DNA from: Algoriphagus sp. AGSA1
Lineage (GTDB): Bacteria > Bacteroidota > Bacteroidia > Cytophagales > Cyclobacteriaceae
Reading direction: 5' to 3'
Length of the DNA stretch: 64,000 nt
Assembly (NCBI RefSeq): GCF_021390545.1
Contig: NZ_JAJUWR010000009.1
Span: forward strand, 1 to 64,000
The translations under genes and the position numbers were made by a program. Numbering within the stretch: the first letter of the stretch is position 1; every line of letters starts with the position of its first letter. The notes beneath the pieces are model-generated. The model was not told the DNA's origin. It ran no database searches and saw only the letters and a program-made list of their open reading frames with translations. Below, one piece after another: positions 33,073-42,363 of this stretch.

Positions 33073-33679
33073 ATGATTTTAGCCTTGGGCCAGATTTTAG
33101 GGCAGGCAAACTTCACCCAGCGTCCAATTGAACTTCAGAGGGTACTGAGAAGAAACTACGCCCACCTTAGATTTATCGAAAAATTCATTGGTGAAAAAAT
33201 GGACAGGATATTGAGTAACACAGACAAGTCCACTTTTATTTGTCATTTGGAAAGACCTTTGGTTTTGCACAAAAGAATCGTTATTGCTGCGCCACCTTTG
33301 ACAGAACATGAAAACGGTTTCGGTTTGTGGGTAACTAAACTGGCTAATCTGGCTCAGGAACTAAGTATTCCTATTCTAATCTATTGCCATGAAGCTACCC
33401 GGAATTCCGTTGAAAAGGTATTCCTCACGGCAAAACTTACCGCAGCAATTACAGTGGAAATATTCTCAGAATGGGAGGATTTTCTGGTGCTTTCACGAAA
33501 TACAACTGCTATTTGTATTAGTTTCTGCCCGAAAAGGCGCTACTTCTTATTTGGGAATACTGGACAATTTACCGGCTAAACTTGAAAGACACTTTGCTTC
33601 TAATAGCCGGTTGGTCATCTATCCGCAGCAATATGCTGACAATAAAAGCAGAGAACAGTATAATGATTTTACCGCCTAG
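33073..33679 (+). pseudogene. C-terminal relic of a cation:proton antiporter
   Basis: The frame from 33073 encodes RPIELQRVLRRNYAHLRFIE and then VIAAPPLTEHENGFGLWVTK, which matches the cytoplasmic C-terminal domain of Bacteroidota sodium/proton antiporters as I know them. The frame shifts near 33496, and the family sequence continues in the next frame (LFVLVSARKGATSYLG ... SNSRLVIYPQQY, stop at 33679). The whole membrane part is missing. It starts just after repeat family A. Confidence 0.65.
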
Positions 33680-34258
33680 TTTTGATCCGGTGAATTGACG
33701 GAGTTCAGAATAGTGGGAAGGGAACCCATTCACACCAAGGCTAGCTGCCAATATACTAATACGTTGAGGTCACTAAATATTTCTCCCTTGATGCTCCCTT
33801 GTTTCTCCATAGGCATACCAGAGATTCACAGTAGCAGATAGGTACTGCCTTGGGAGTTCTATAAGCTTTGCTATTAGGTTTATATGGAGGATGTACAATG
33901 CACCTTCGGTGCTCCAACGATGCAAATCCAATCTGGTATCGAAGAAACATCGCAGATTTGTAGGAATTGGAAGGTAGAAGTATCGGACTGCCAGTAACTG
34001 AGGCAGGGCTATAGAGCAGAAGCTATGGCGGGATGCCTGCCAGTGGCTAGAGAGGAGCGTGCTAGTGCATATGCTTACTCTCTGCATGGCTTACATGCGA
34101 AGTATGTATAACCAAAGGTTCTTGTACTTCGACTCAGCATCGACTTTTCATCGCTGCCTTGGAGAAGAAAAGTGGACTGAAAGTGGAGCTAAACTAGAAG
34201 AGGATGAAGGATTAAATAAAATTGGTTCGTCATTGACGAACCAATTATAAAATAGTAA
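33680..34258. other. Non-coding DNA with small hairpins
   Basis: No gene is supported here. GCACC-TTC-GGTGC near 33901 is a small REP-like hairpin. At 34221-34245 there is a perfect 11-bp hairpin. The open frames in this stretch are rich in Arg, Ser and Cys and look like chance. Confidence 0.4.
34221..34245. terminator. Perfect 11-bp hairpin
   Basis: ATTGGTTCGTC pairs exactly with GACGAACCAAT across an ATT loop and is followed by TATAAAA. It could be a bidirectional terminator or the footprint of a lost element; no intact gene ends here. Confidence 0.45.
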
Positions 34259-34420
34259 GCCTGGAATGAGTTCGTTATCAACGAAGCAGAAGCAGCCTTT
34301 GAGAAATATCCTGCTTACAAGAGTTCGGGTGCGGAATTGTTGGGGGCTATTCGAGAGTATACAAACACGTTAGCCTTACACTTTACTAAAGAAAAGCTTG
34401 TATCTATCGCTTTATCGTGA
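34259..34420 (+). pseudogene. Unidentified 5'-truncated coding relic
   Basis: A 53-codon open stretch without a start reads like real protein (WNEFVINEAEAAFEKYPAYK ... HFTKEKLVSIALS, stop at 34418). The composition is normal for a helical C-terminus. I cannot name the family. Confidence 0.3.
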
Positions 34421-34661
34421 CTCACGAATCCTACATTTTAAAGAAGAATGACTTTATTACTACCTAATTCTTTTTGATTTCTGGCTTTTAAATGTTTGTT
34501 TCAAGGGTTCCAACATAGATATGCACCCAATATTGTGCCCTAAACTAACCCAAATACTTAAAATTCCTGAATAGAATTGCAGATCAGGTAACTGCCCCTA
34601 GCATTAAAACCGAACCCAGAGTGAAACATAGAGGCTGGCTTCAATTGATTAAATACACGCC

Positions 34662-37600
34662 ATGTTTATTGACAGTAAAACATCACTAGCACTTTTTATT
34701 TGCCTTTTTTTAACCCTCAATCATACCTTATGTAAGCAAAATTCGAGGGATTCACTCCACGGTCAAAGTTCTCTTGGAGATAGCCTCTTTTTATCCCGGC
34801 AATACCTTGAGGCTGCCGGGGTTTTCCAACAGCTGTCAAATCAACTGGGAAAGGATCACCAAGATTTCTTGCTCTTTCAAAGTAAGTTTCACAGAGCTTC
34901 CGGCTTGCACTATTCCGGTCAACAGAATTATACAAAGTCCCGGCAGGAATTTGAAAAAGCCCTGGAAAATAGCAAACTACTCGCTTCTGATGGCCATGTT
35001 GATTATCTGAAAGAACTGTTTACCGAGGCCTATCATGATTATGCCAATTCTGGTGATTGGGCAAGTTCCTTGCAGCAGGCATTGGAGGGATATCAATTGA
35101 TAGCGTCTCAGATTGGCACTGCTGACAAGGCAGATTTTGTTTACGACATTGCTTACTTGCACGACAAGAATAAAGACTATCATGAGGCAATCCGGGTTTA
35201 CAAAAAGTCTATCAGCCTTTACGAGTCTTTGCCTCCGGAGGAATTGGATGTGTCCAGTTTGGCTTTGGCTTATAACAATCTGGGTACAATGTATGCGGAA
35301 ACCGGCTTTTTCACCCAACGCAAGGAATGTTACCTCAAAGCGAAATCCCTCTGGGAATCAGATCCCGATGTGGACAAAAGTTACCTGATAACCATCTATG
35401 GGAATCTCATGAGGCAATACCGCACCTATGGTGACAAGGCGGCTGCCAAGGAATTAATTGAATCAGTGAACGAGCAGTTTGACCAGTGGGTGAGCGAGGA
35501 ATCCTTTGGAAAGTCCGGGTTTAAGGCTACCATTAAACCTCAGCTAATGCATCATGTCAACCGGCACCGGATCAACATTCTCTATTATGATTTGGCTGAC
35601 GACGGTCAATCGGCACTCGCTCATTTAGATTCATTGAACGGATTTTTTCAGGATCTTCCACGGGAAAGCCAGATACAATATTCCAATTACCTGATCAGCA
35701 GCATTCTCAATACAGCAGCTATCTTGGATGATTATGAGAATAGTACTGAAATTCAAAAGAAAATCCAGCTTTTGGATATGGCACTGCAAAAAAGCATCAG
35801 GTATGATAATTATTACTATGAAATGCTGAGCTATGCGGATTATTGTAAATTCTGGTTGTTTTCCTCAAATGAGCTTGATAAAGCACTTCTTGCGCTGGAT
35901 AAAGCCCTGCAGATCGGTAGGAATCATGACATCCGGGAAGTCAACCTGCTAAACCTGTCCTTGAAAAAAGCGGATATCCTGCAGCAAATGGATGATTTTG
36001 GTCAAGCAGAGCAAATCGTGAAGCAGGCTTTTTCGCTATTGCTCGCTGAGGAAATAGATGACGTGATGGTCGTCAATGTGCAGGACTTTGCCGAGCGAAA
36101 CAGTGTATATTATATCAATGCGGTAAAAGAAGCTGCCAACGTTTACCGAAACCAATTTGAGTGCACGGGTGAGCGGGAGTTGGGCCTGATCAGTTACCAT
36201 CTCTTTGACGTAGCTGCGCTTATTTTTCAGGACTATTATCAAAAAGGGGCTTACAACCCCAGCCTGAACATGACTTCCGGTAATATTCATGAAGGCTTGA
36301 TTTCACTACATCTGCAATTGGAGAAGCCTGATGTGGATAGTCTATTGATCCGGGTGGAAAACAACTCCTCCCAATTGCTGTGGCGGGAGTTTGAATCCAA
36401 ATACCAACAATACTTGGCCGTTCCGGACAGCTTGTTGCTAAAGCACAATCAGTTAAGGTATTCTTTAGTACAGCTTCAGCAACAAAATGTTACTTCTTCA
36501 CAGAACGAAATACGTCAGTTGGAAGCAGAACTCCAGGCCAATGAAGCCAGCATATCCTCCTACGATACGAGCTATTTTGATTTTTTCACAGGGGGAATCA
36601 ATCTTGAGTTGATTCAAAACCAACTCTCAGACGATAGGGCAATTGTCAGGTACCTGGCCACAGATACAAAACTTTTCGCTTTTGTAGTCAGCGCTGAGAA
36701 AACACGTGTGGTGGATCTGGGCGAAAAAAAAACAGTGCTTGAGCTCATGGAGGCCTATCATGAACAAATTCAAACCATCCAATCTGGGGCGGCGGCACTT
36801 TCCAGACAACTCTACGAACTGCTGGTCCACCCCTTGAACCTTGAAGGGGAATCCATCAGTAAGCTAGTCGTCATTCCAGACAGTAAGCTTAATTTTCTGG
36901 CCTTCGAAAGCCTGGAAAAAGCTGACAAGTCCGGTTTATTGGTTGAGGATTACGCTATTAGCTATTCCAACTCCTTTAAGCTGTGGGGCTTACAGCAATA
37001 TGCGAATGCTGGGAAATCAAGTTCCCGGGCCGTAGCAGCATTTGTGCCCGAGTACCCGAAATCTTTCCTTAATACGGTAGAAACTATTCCTGTAATCCGA
37101 AGTCGATTGACTTACCTGGAAGGCGCACTTTCCGAAGCCCATTACATTGTGGATCGTTTGGGAGGTGAGGTTTTCCATCGTGATCAGGCCAATAAGGATG
37201 AGTTTCTCAATGCTATAGGTTCTTTTCAGGTGTATCATTTTGCTACCCATGCGGTGATGGACAAACTGAATTATGAAAGTTCAGGGATATTCTTTCAGGA
37301 TGGGGAAAATATGTCCTATTCGGAGCTATACAATATGCGTTTTCCTGCTGATCTGGTGGTACTGAGTGCCTGCAATACCGGAATTGGTACATTACAGGCC
37401 GGAGAAGGAATGATGAGTCTGTCACGGGCACTTACTTATGCAGGTGTAAAAGCCTCGATTTATAGTTTGTGGCAGGTGCCTGATGAAGAAACTGCCACCT
37501 TGATGCGTTCTTTCTATGATTTTTTGGATAAAGGTAGCTCTAAGGAAGAAGCACTTGCAGAAGCCAAAAGGCAATTTCTGGTGGATCACCCCATGAAGCG

Positions 37601-37763
37601 ACATCCTTTCTATTGGGCGGGATTTGTCCTCAACGGCAATGTAGAAGGACTTTCTCCGGCTGGAAAGTGGATACTGCCAGGTCAATACTGGGCTATTCTT
37701 GGCATTGCCTTTCTGCTGCTGCTGGCAGCTGGATTCTTCTACCGTAGAAGACAGGCTTTATGA
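34662..37763 (+). CDS. Secreted CHAT domain protein with TPR repeats
   Basis: The 1033-residue protein has a signal peptide (SLALFICLFLTLNHTLC), TPR-like helical repeats over about residues 50-480, a coiled linker near 570-620, and a CHAT caspase-like peptidase domain at about 660-1000. The catalytic dyad is visible as His863 in FATHA and Cys904 in LSACNTG, so the peptidase should be active. A C-terminal transmembrane helix and an RRRQAL tail anchor it, which leaves the peptidase in the periplasm (topology inference). It converges with an ECF sigma/anti-sigma pair, a repeated neighbourhood for CHAT-TPR proteins. Confidence 0.92.
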   Translation: MFIDSKTSLALFICLFLTLNHTLCKQNSRDSLHGQSSLGDSLFLSRQYLEAAGVFQQLSNQLGKDHQDFLLFQSKFHRASGLHYSGQQNYTKSRQEFEKALENSKLLASDGHVDYLKELFTEAYHDYANSGDWASSLQQALEGYQLIASQIGTADKADFVYDIAYLHDKNKDYHEAIRVYKKSISLYESLPPEELDVSSLALAYNNLGTMYAETGFFTQRKECYLKAKSLWESDPDVDKSYLITIYGNLMRQYRTYGDKAAAKELIESVNEQFDQWVSEESFGKSGFKATIKPQLMHHVNRHRINILYYDLADDGQSALAHLDSLNGFFQDLPRESQIQYSNYLISSILNTAAILDDYENSTEIQKKIQLLDMALQKSIRYDNYYYEMLSYADYCKFWLFSSNELDKALLALDKALQIGRNHDIREVNLLNLSLKKADILQQMDDFGQAEQIVKQAFSLLLAEEIDDVMVVNVQDFAERNSVYYINAVKEAANVYRNQFECTGERELGLISYHLFDVAALIFQDYYQKGAYNPSLNMTSGNIHEGLISLHLQLEKPDVDSLLIRVENNSSQLLWREFESKYQQYLAVPDSLLLKHNQLRYSLVQLQQQNVTSSQNEIRQLEAELQANEASISSYDTSYFDFFTGGINLELIQNQLSDDRAIVRYLATDTKLFAFVVSAEKTRVVDLGEKKTVLELMEAYHEQIQTIQSGAAALSRQLYELLVHPLNLEGESISKLVVIPDSKLNFLAFESLEKADKSGLLVEDYAISYSNSFKLWGLQQYANAGKSSSRAVAAFVPEYPKSFLNTVETIPVIRSRLTYLEGALSEAHYIVDRLGGEVFHRDQANKDEFLNAIGSFQVYHFATHAVMDKLNYESSGIFFQDGENMSYSELYNMRFPADLVVLSACNTGIGTLQAGEGMMSLSRALTYAGVKASIYSLWQVPDEETATLMRSFYDFLDKGSSKEEALAEAKRQFLVDHPMKRHPFYWAGFVLNGNVEGLSPAGKWILPGQYWAILGIAFLLLLAAGFFYRRRQAL

Positions 37764-37778
37764 ACTAAAAGCTGGTGA

Positions 37779-38495
37779 CTAATCCAGTTCTTTCAATAAT
37801 TTAGTTGCCTGAGACGATAGGAAACCTTCGGCATCACGCACCTTTTCCAGGTGGATTTTTGCTTGGGAAAGCTGTTTCTCCTTCAGATAAGCTAAGGCTA
37901 GATACCATTGGGAAGCTTCAAAGTAGGAACTGCCAGCTGTCCATTCCTGCTGTTCCAACAGCGGGAGGGCTTCGGTAGTCTTTCCGGCGGCCATCAGCGA
38001 AATAGCCTGATAGAATAGATCCTGTTCTTTGTTACTTTCTTGATACAGCCTTCCGAAAGCAGCACCGGCTTTAGCGTATTCCCCTTCCTCATAGAGGTGA
38101 AAAGCCTGTGCTGAAAGACCTTTTTGTCCGGCATCACTTCTTACAAGAGGCTCCACGGTATTGGGGTAAGGTTCAAAATATGCATAATATAAATCCTTAG
38201 GCTGTTGTGGGATCTGACTACTAATCCACCAGCCCATAGCCATCAGTGCCAACACAGCAGCAGCTGCGTACCACCATCGGTAGGATGGGCTTGGGGTAGC
38301 ATCGATTGTATCAAACCTGGCCTTGAGATTCTCCCGTTCTTCCATCCGGATGGCTGCTTTCAGTTTACGATGGAAGGCTACTTCCTCCGCAAACGAAGAA
38401 TCCTCCAGCATTAACCGGTCAAACTCGGTTTGTTGCAAGGCTGTAAGGGTCTTTTCGAAATACCCATCGATCAATATATCCCTGTCACTTTTCAT
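37779..38495 (-). CDS. Membrane protein with anti-sigma-like N-terminus and TPR domain
   Basis: The 238-residue protein has a cytoplasmic N-terminus (about 1-70) with a zinc-free anti-sigma-like pattern (DGYFEKTLTALQQTEFDRLM), one transmembrane helix (YAAAAVLALMAMGWWIS, about 75-92) and a periplasmic TPR-like C-terminus with pairs such as AFHLYEEGEYAKAGAAFGRL. Its start overlaps the end of the ECF sigma gene by 11 bp. The likely role is anti-sigma factor and sensor for that sigma factor, perhaps through contact with the CHAT-TPR protein encoded opposite (inference). Confidence 0.78.
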   Translation of the reverse strand: MKSDRDILIDGYFEKTLTALQQTEFDRLMLEDSSFAEEVAFHRKLKAAIRMEERENLKARFDTIDATPSPSYRWWYAAAAVLALMAMGWWISSQIPQQPKDLYYAYFEPYPNTVEPLVRSDAGQKGLSAQAFHLYEEGEYAKAGAAFGRLYQESNKEQDLFYQAISLMAAGKTTEALPLLEQQEWTAGSSYFEASQWYLALAYLKEKQLSQAKIHLEKVRDAEGFLSSQATKLLKELD

Positions 38496-39042
38496 ATACC
38501 CCTACTAATTTTCTTAATTGTTTAACACACCTGGATTTCTGGCTCTTGACCGTGTCCTTAGAATCATATCCAAGCTGTTGCTGGATTTCGTCAAGTTTTT
38601 TTTCCTCGTAGTAAAACAAACGCAAGATATCCCTGCATTTTGTTCCAAGCTGCTTATAGCCTGATTTGATAAGAAGCGTCTGTTCGTCCGCTTCATTCTC
38701 ACCCGGCAATTCGGCAAGAGAAAATTCATCAAGTATCCCACTTTGGTCAAAAGGTACCGTTTCGTGTTTTTCTGACTTTCTGAGGTGCTCAATCAGCTTG
38801 TATTTTCCGATTGCGAAGAGGTAAGTTTTGATGCTACTCTGTAAGGTTGTCAGCTTTCCGCCAAGTATGTTTTCGTAGAAGACAATGATGCTTTCCTGAT
38901 AAATATCTCTGATCACATCATCCTGGAGCCGGTATTTTCTCGCAAACGCAAGAAAATGGGGTTTGTTTTCAGAATAGATTTCATCCAGTTTTCTCTTATC
39001 CCCACTCCGGATGTCCTGTACGAAACGTTCCTCTTTATTCAT
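38485..39042 (-). CDS. ECF RNA polymerase sigma factor
   Basis: The 185-residue protein has sigma-70 region 2 (LAFARKYRLQDDVIRDIYQE then SIIVFYENI) and region 4 (CRDILRLFYYEEKKLDEIQQ then QLGYDSKDTVKSQKSRC) and no regions 1 or 3, as in extracytoplasmic-function sigma factors. It is upstream of, and overlaps, the TPR membrane protein gene. It probably controls envelope genes, possibly including the exported-protein genes that start 200 bp away on the other strand. Confidence 0.92.
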   Translation of the reverse strand: MNKEERFVQDIRSGDKRKLDEIYSENKPHFLAFARKYRLQDDVIRDIYQESIIVFYENILGGKLTTLQSSIKTYLFAIGKYKLIEHLRKSEKHETVPFDQSGILDEFSLAELPGENEADEQTLLIKSGYKQLGTKCRDILRLFYYEEKKLDEIQQQLGYDSKDTVKSQKSRCVKQLRKLVGVYEK

Positions 39043-39238
39043 TAATAGCTCAATCAGTTAAAAAGTAAACCCTAAGTTGACAAAACTACATTTTTTTCTA
39101 CCGAGTGTTTACTTTTTCCTCCTTTTCACATGAAGTAGTTGAAAGGTTCTTGTAAAACTTCTCCGCTGAAAAAATACATCGATCGAGGCTTTTACAAAAA
39201 CCACACATCAATATTATTTAAATCAAATCAATTTCAGT

Positions 39239-39781
39239 ATGAAAAAGTTAATGATCATTGGCGCTTTTTTGCTCGCCTTTACCAGTACCACTTATGCGCA
39301 GGAAGGAGATCTCCACCTGAATGCAGGAGTCATGGCCGGACTGCCCATTGGTGATTTTTCGGAGGTCTATGGTGTAGGAGTCGGGGTAGCTTTTAAGGGA
39401 CTCTACAGTCTTAACCCTGACGCAGAGCTGACCTTCAGCACAGGATATTCCAGATTTGGTCTCAAAGAAAGTTACGCCGCAGGTCTCAAGGGGTCTTTGG
39501 GGATCGTCCCTCTTCTGGCAGGATATCGTCATCATCTGGAAAAAATCTATCTGGAGCCTCAGCTCGGCCTATCCATCAACAGCTCTTCACTCAAAGGATC
39601 ATTTATGGGCATGGGAGATTTTGGAGGAAGTGCCTCCTCCACCTCTTTAGCCTATGCGGCCACTGTGGGATACCTATTAGGGGATATAGATCTTTCTATC
39701 CGCTATCAAGGATTTGCTCTGTCAGGAAGTGGGCTTGGATTTATAGGTCTTCATGTAGGCTATCTATTTAAAATCAACTAA
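39239..39781 (+). CDS. Outer-membrane beta-barrel protein
   Basis: The 180-residue protein has a clear signal peptide (MKKLMIIGAFLLAFTSTTYA) and alternating hydrophobic strands ending in an aromatic-rich terminus (LHVGYLFKIN), as in small eight-strand barrels of Bacteroidota. It is the first of a run of exported-protein genes and starts about 200 bp divergent from the ECF sigma gene. Specific function unknown. Confidence 0.85.
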   Translation: MKKLMIIGAFLLAFTSTTYAQEGDLHLNAGVMAGLPIGDFSEVYGVGVGVAFKGLYSLNPDAELTFSTGYSRFGLKESYAAGLKGSLGIVPLLAGYRHHLEKIYLEPQLGLSINSSSLKGSFMGMGDFGGSASSTSLAYAATVGYLLGDIDLSIRYQGFALSGSGLGFIGLHVGYLFKIN

Positions 39782-39796
39782 TAAATTATAAATATT

Positions 39797-41062
39797 ATGA
39801 AAACTTACACTTTGTTTATCAATAAGCTACGCTATGCTGTAGTCGCAGTGTTGTTTATAGCCCTGTTTTCATGCGAAAGCAATGAAGAGGTAGATCCGGT
39901 AGAAGAGATACTGCCTCCGATTGTGCTGGACTGTGACTATTTCAATACAGATCAGGTATTGATCAACGACCCTGACCGACCGGTGGATTATATTGTTGAA
40001 TGTTGGGCCCGGGTGGAGGGTAGCCTACAAATTCAGCCTGGGGTGGTCATCGCCTTTGAGAACCATGCAGGACTTTATGTTGATCTTGACAATAGTCTCT
40101 TCGAAATACAAGGAACTGCTCAGGAACCGGTTGTTTTGACGGGAACCTCTGCGCAGAAGGGTTTCTGGAGAGGAATATACCTGACCGAAGCCCATAACCC
40201 AAACAACCTCATCGAACACACGGTGATAGAATATGCGGGGTCCCAAAACCTTACGGGATCTTCACCAATCTACGAAGGAAGCTTAGCTATAAGGGGTGTT
40301 TCGGGTACTACTCCACAAGCGCTTACCCTTAACCATGTAGAAATTAGCAACGGAGGAAGTATCGGTTTGGACTTTCACAGAATTGAGCCGAATGCAACCG
40401 TGGCAACTTCCAATTTGACTATTTCTGGAAATGAGGGTGTTCCCGTGAAAGTATCTGCTGTGATGGCAGATGTTTTCGACAACACATCTACTTACACAGG
40501 GAATTCCTCAGATTTTATAAACATCACCACTGATCATGGAACGCTTGATGACATGGAAATAAGCTTACAGAAACTTGATGTTCCCTACCTGGTAGATGGT
40601 AGGATCTTAGTGAGTGATGAAGCTCATTTGACCATTGAAGCAGGGGTGGAAATGCAGTTCAAGAGTAGCGGGTATCTACAGGTTTCCGGAGACAATGTAA
40701 GCTTGGAGGTACAAGGAACAGCTACAGAACCAGTGCTACTAACCGCTGAAAACGGAACCAACTGGGGAGGGATTTATTTTGGGCATACGCAGGATAATAA
40801 CAGCATAGATCATGCGATAATCGAATACGCCAAAGGAGATTTTCCGGTGGGAAACCTCTCCAATTCAGGTGCAATTTATATGCATGCCAACCCAAGGGTA
40901 TCTGTTTCAAATACTACCTTCAAAGACTTGCCAAATTTTGCTTTCTATGCCTATACCGGTGCAAGTGTAAACGAACCTGAACTTCCAAACCTAAGCCTTA
41001 GCAATATCACCTACACAAACGTGGTAGGAGGTGAGCTAGGCTGGGGTAATGGCAGGAATTGA
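39797..41062 (+). CDS. Lipoprotein with right-handed beta-helix repeats
   Basis: The 421-residue protein has a lipoprotein signal (VAVLFIALFSC, Cys26) followed by an acidic linker and repeated segments of the form ...GVVIAFENHAGLYVD..., SLFEIQGTAQEPVVLTG, HTVIEYAGS, again LQVSGDNVSLEVQGTATEP and DHAIIEYAKG. These are parallel beta-helix rungs. Similar lipoproteins bind or cut surface polysaccharide, but there is no catalytic signature here. It lies 15 bp after the barrel gene and is probably co-transcribed. Confidence 0.85.
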   Translation: MKTYTLFINKLRYAVVAVLFIALFSCESNEEVDPVEEILPPIVLDCDYFNTDQVLINDPDRPVDYIVECWARVEGSLQIQPGVVIAFENHAGLYVDLDNSLFEIQGTAQEPVVLTGTSAQKGFWRGIYLTEAHNPNNLIEHTVIEYAGSQNLTGSSPIYEGSLAIRGVSGTTPQALTLNHVEISNGGSIGLDFHRIEPNATVATSNLTISGNEGVPVKVSAVMADVFDNTSTYTGNSSDFINITTDHGTLDDMEISLQKLDVPYLVDGRILVSDEAHLTIEAGVEMQFKSSGYLQVSGDNVSLEVQGTATEPVLLTAENGTNWGGIYFGHTQDNNSIDHAIIEYAKGDFPVGNLSNSGAIYMHANPRVSVSNTTFKDLPNFAFYAYTGASVNEPELPNLSLSNITYTNVVGGELGWGNGRN

Positions 41063-41181
41063 TATGAGTATCTAGACCAAACAGTTCAGCGGAAGAAATG
41101 CCTTTCGCTGGACTGGAAAGTCTAAATTCTTTGTCCCTCAGTACCAATATTCTTTCGAAAACACTACTTAAATAACTAACC

Positions 41182-41745
41182 ATGAACTTATTAGTCAAAA
41201 AAACCGGGTTGAATTTTCTCTTGGTGATAGGGATGCTCATCCATGTAGGATGTGGCAGTGAGGAGCCTGATGAAAACCCACTACCAACGACATCTGCCCA
41301 TTCTTATGATATATCCATAACCGGAGGGGAAATACTAGCTGGAGAAGTGCCCAAAGAAAACTCTGGAATTTACAATGCGGTTTCCTTTGTCCAGTATAAT
41401 GATGAAGCTGGGCAAAATACCGTCAATGTGATGGTACAGGAAACAGGTAAAGCGCAGGTGGTGTTCGGTATTCTTTTGGATGACAATAATAAACCTACAT
41501 CTGTAGTGAAAAGCGGAAAGGAGTTTACCTCCGTGATGAACTTTGGTAAATGGGCTGAAGAGCTTCGCTATGCCTCTGTCGAATGCACCTTTACGCTAGA
41601 GGACTATCAGGAGCACGACATCACCGTTTTTGGGGATGAGGCCACTGTAGCGTCTTTTACGCTGAATTTTGACGGGGTATTTGAAGCTTCCACCACCGGG
41701 GAAGAAGTAGAAGCTAGCGGCAAGATCACTATAGCTGCCCCCTGA
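41182..41745 (+). CDS. Hypothetical lipoprotein
   Basis: The 187-residue protein has a lipobox at Cys24 (MLIHVGC) followed by GSEEPDENPL, typical for a Bacteroidota lipoprotein with an acidic export tail. The rest has beta-strand character (FVQYNDEAGQNTVNVMVQET ... ISITGGEILAGEVPKE) without a family I can name. It follows the beta-helix lipoprotein and may be part of the same surface system. Confidence 0.8.
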   Translation: MNLLVKKTGLNFLLVIGMLIHVGCGSEEPDENPLPTTSAHSYDISITGGEILAGEVPKENSGIYNAVSFVQYNDEAGQNTVNVMVQETGKAQVVFGILLDDNNKPTSVVKSGKEFTSVMNFGKWAEELRYASVECTFTLEDYQEHDITVFGDEATVASFTLNFDGVFEASTTGEEVEASGKITIAAP

Positions 41746-41886
41746 ATCATAAACCTGGCTCGTAGCAGTGATCTTGAGCTGGACTAATGGAATACATGGA
41801 CAACCCCGGAAACCAATCTAACCTAATAGGGTGACCGGGACTCCCATTAGTAAACTGGATAATAACATTTATAAAAACATAATTGA

Positions 41887-42312
41887 ATGAAAATCAATAA
41901 AATACTGCTTTCGATAATCGGTATGGCGCTATGCTGTGGATTTGCGTTGGCACAAAGCCCTACGATACAACCCGAGGACCTGATTGGCTCATGGGAAAAA
42001 GAAGGAACCTTGATGGGGGATAATGGCACAGGTTGGCTCAACCCCCACAAACATGCTTCTGAAGACTGCAAAGACCACACCGTATTTATGGAGGGGAATA
42101 AGGCCAAAGAAGTTAAAAACAATGAAGCATGTGAGGCAAGCGAACGGGAGTTTTCATGGCAACTGGAAGGTGATAGCCTGACCTTGACCATGGGCGAAAG
42201 AAGTATTGTTTGGCATATTCTCAGTATAGAAGGCGATACAATGAAGGTAGGAGTACAGCTGAGGGCTGACTCTGAACATAGAATGTATGTAGTCTATAAA
42301 AAGGTAGCGTAA
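41887..42312 (+). CDS. Secreted lipocalin-like protein
   Basis: The 141-residue protein has a signal peptide (LLSIIGMALCCGFALA) and a lipocalin-like pattern: EDLIGSWEKEGTLMGDNGTG, CEASEREFSWQLEGDSLTLT and a strand-rich end (MKVGVQLRADSEHRMYVVYK). Small one-domain lipocalin-like proteins of this type are periplasmic or surface proteins of unknown ligand. Four Cys are present, which could form disulphides. Confidence 0.75.
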   Translation: MKINKILLSIIGMALCCGFALAQSPTIQPEDLIGSWEKEGTLMGDNGTGWLNPHKHASEDCKDHTVFMEGNKAKEVKNNEACEASEREFSWQLEGDSLTLTMGERSIVWHILSIEGDTMKVGVQLRADSEHRMYVVYKKVA

Positions 42313-42363
42313 TAACAAACGCAAATACTAGTTACAAAGGATAACCTGATAATAGTTATTAAA

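Noticed and set aside
33773..34087. Minus-strand 104-codon frame
   Set aside because: It overlaps REP-like hairpins and has the Cys/Arg/Leu-rich look of translated non-coding DNA.
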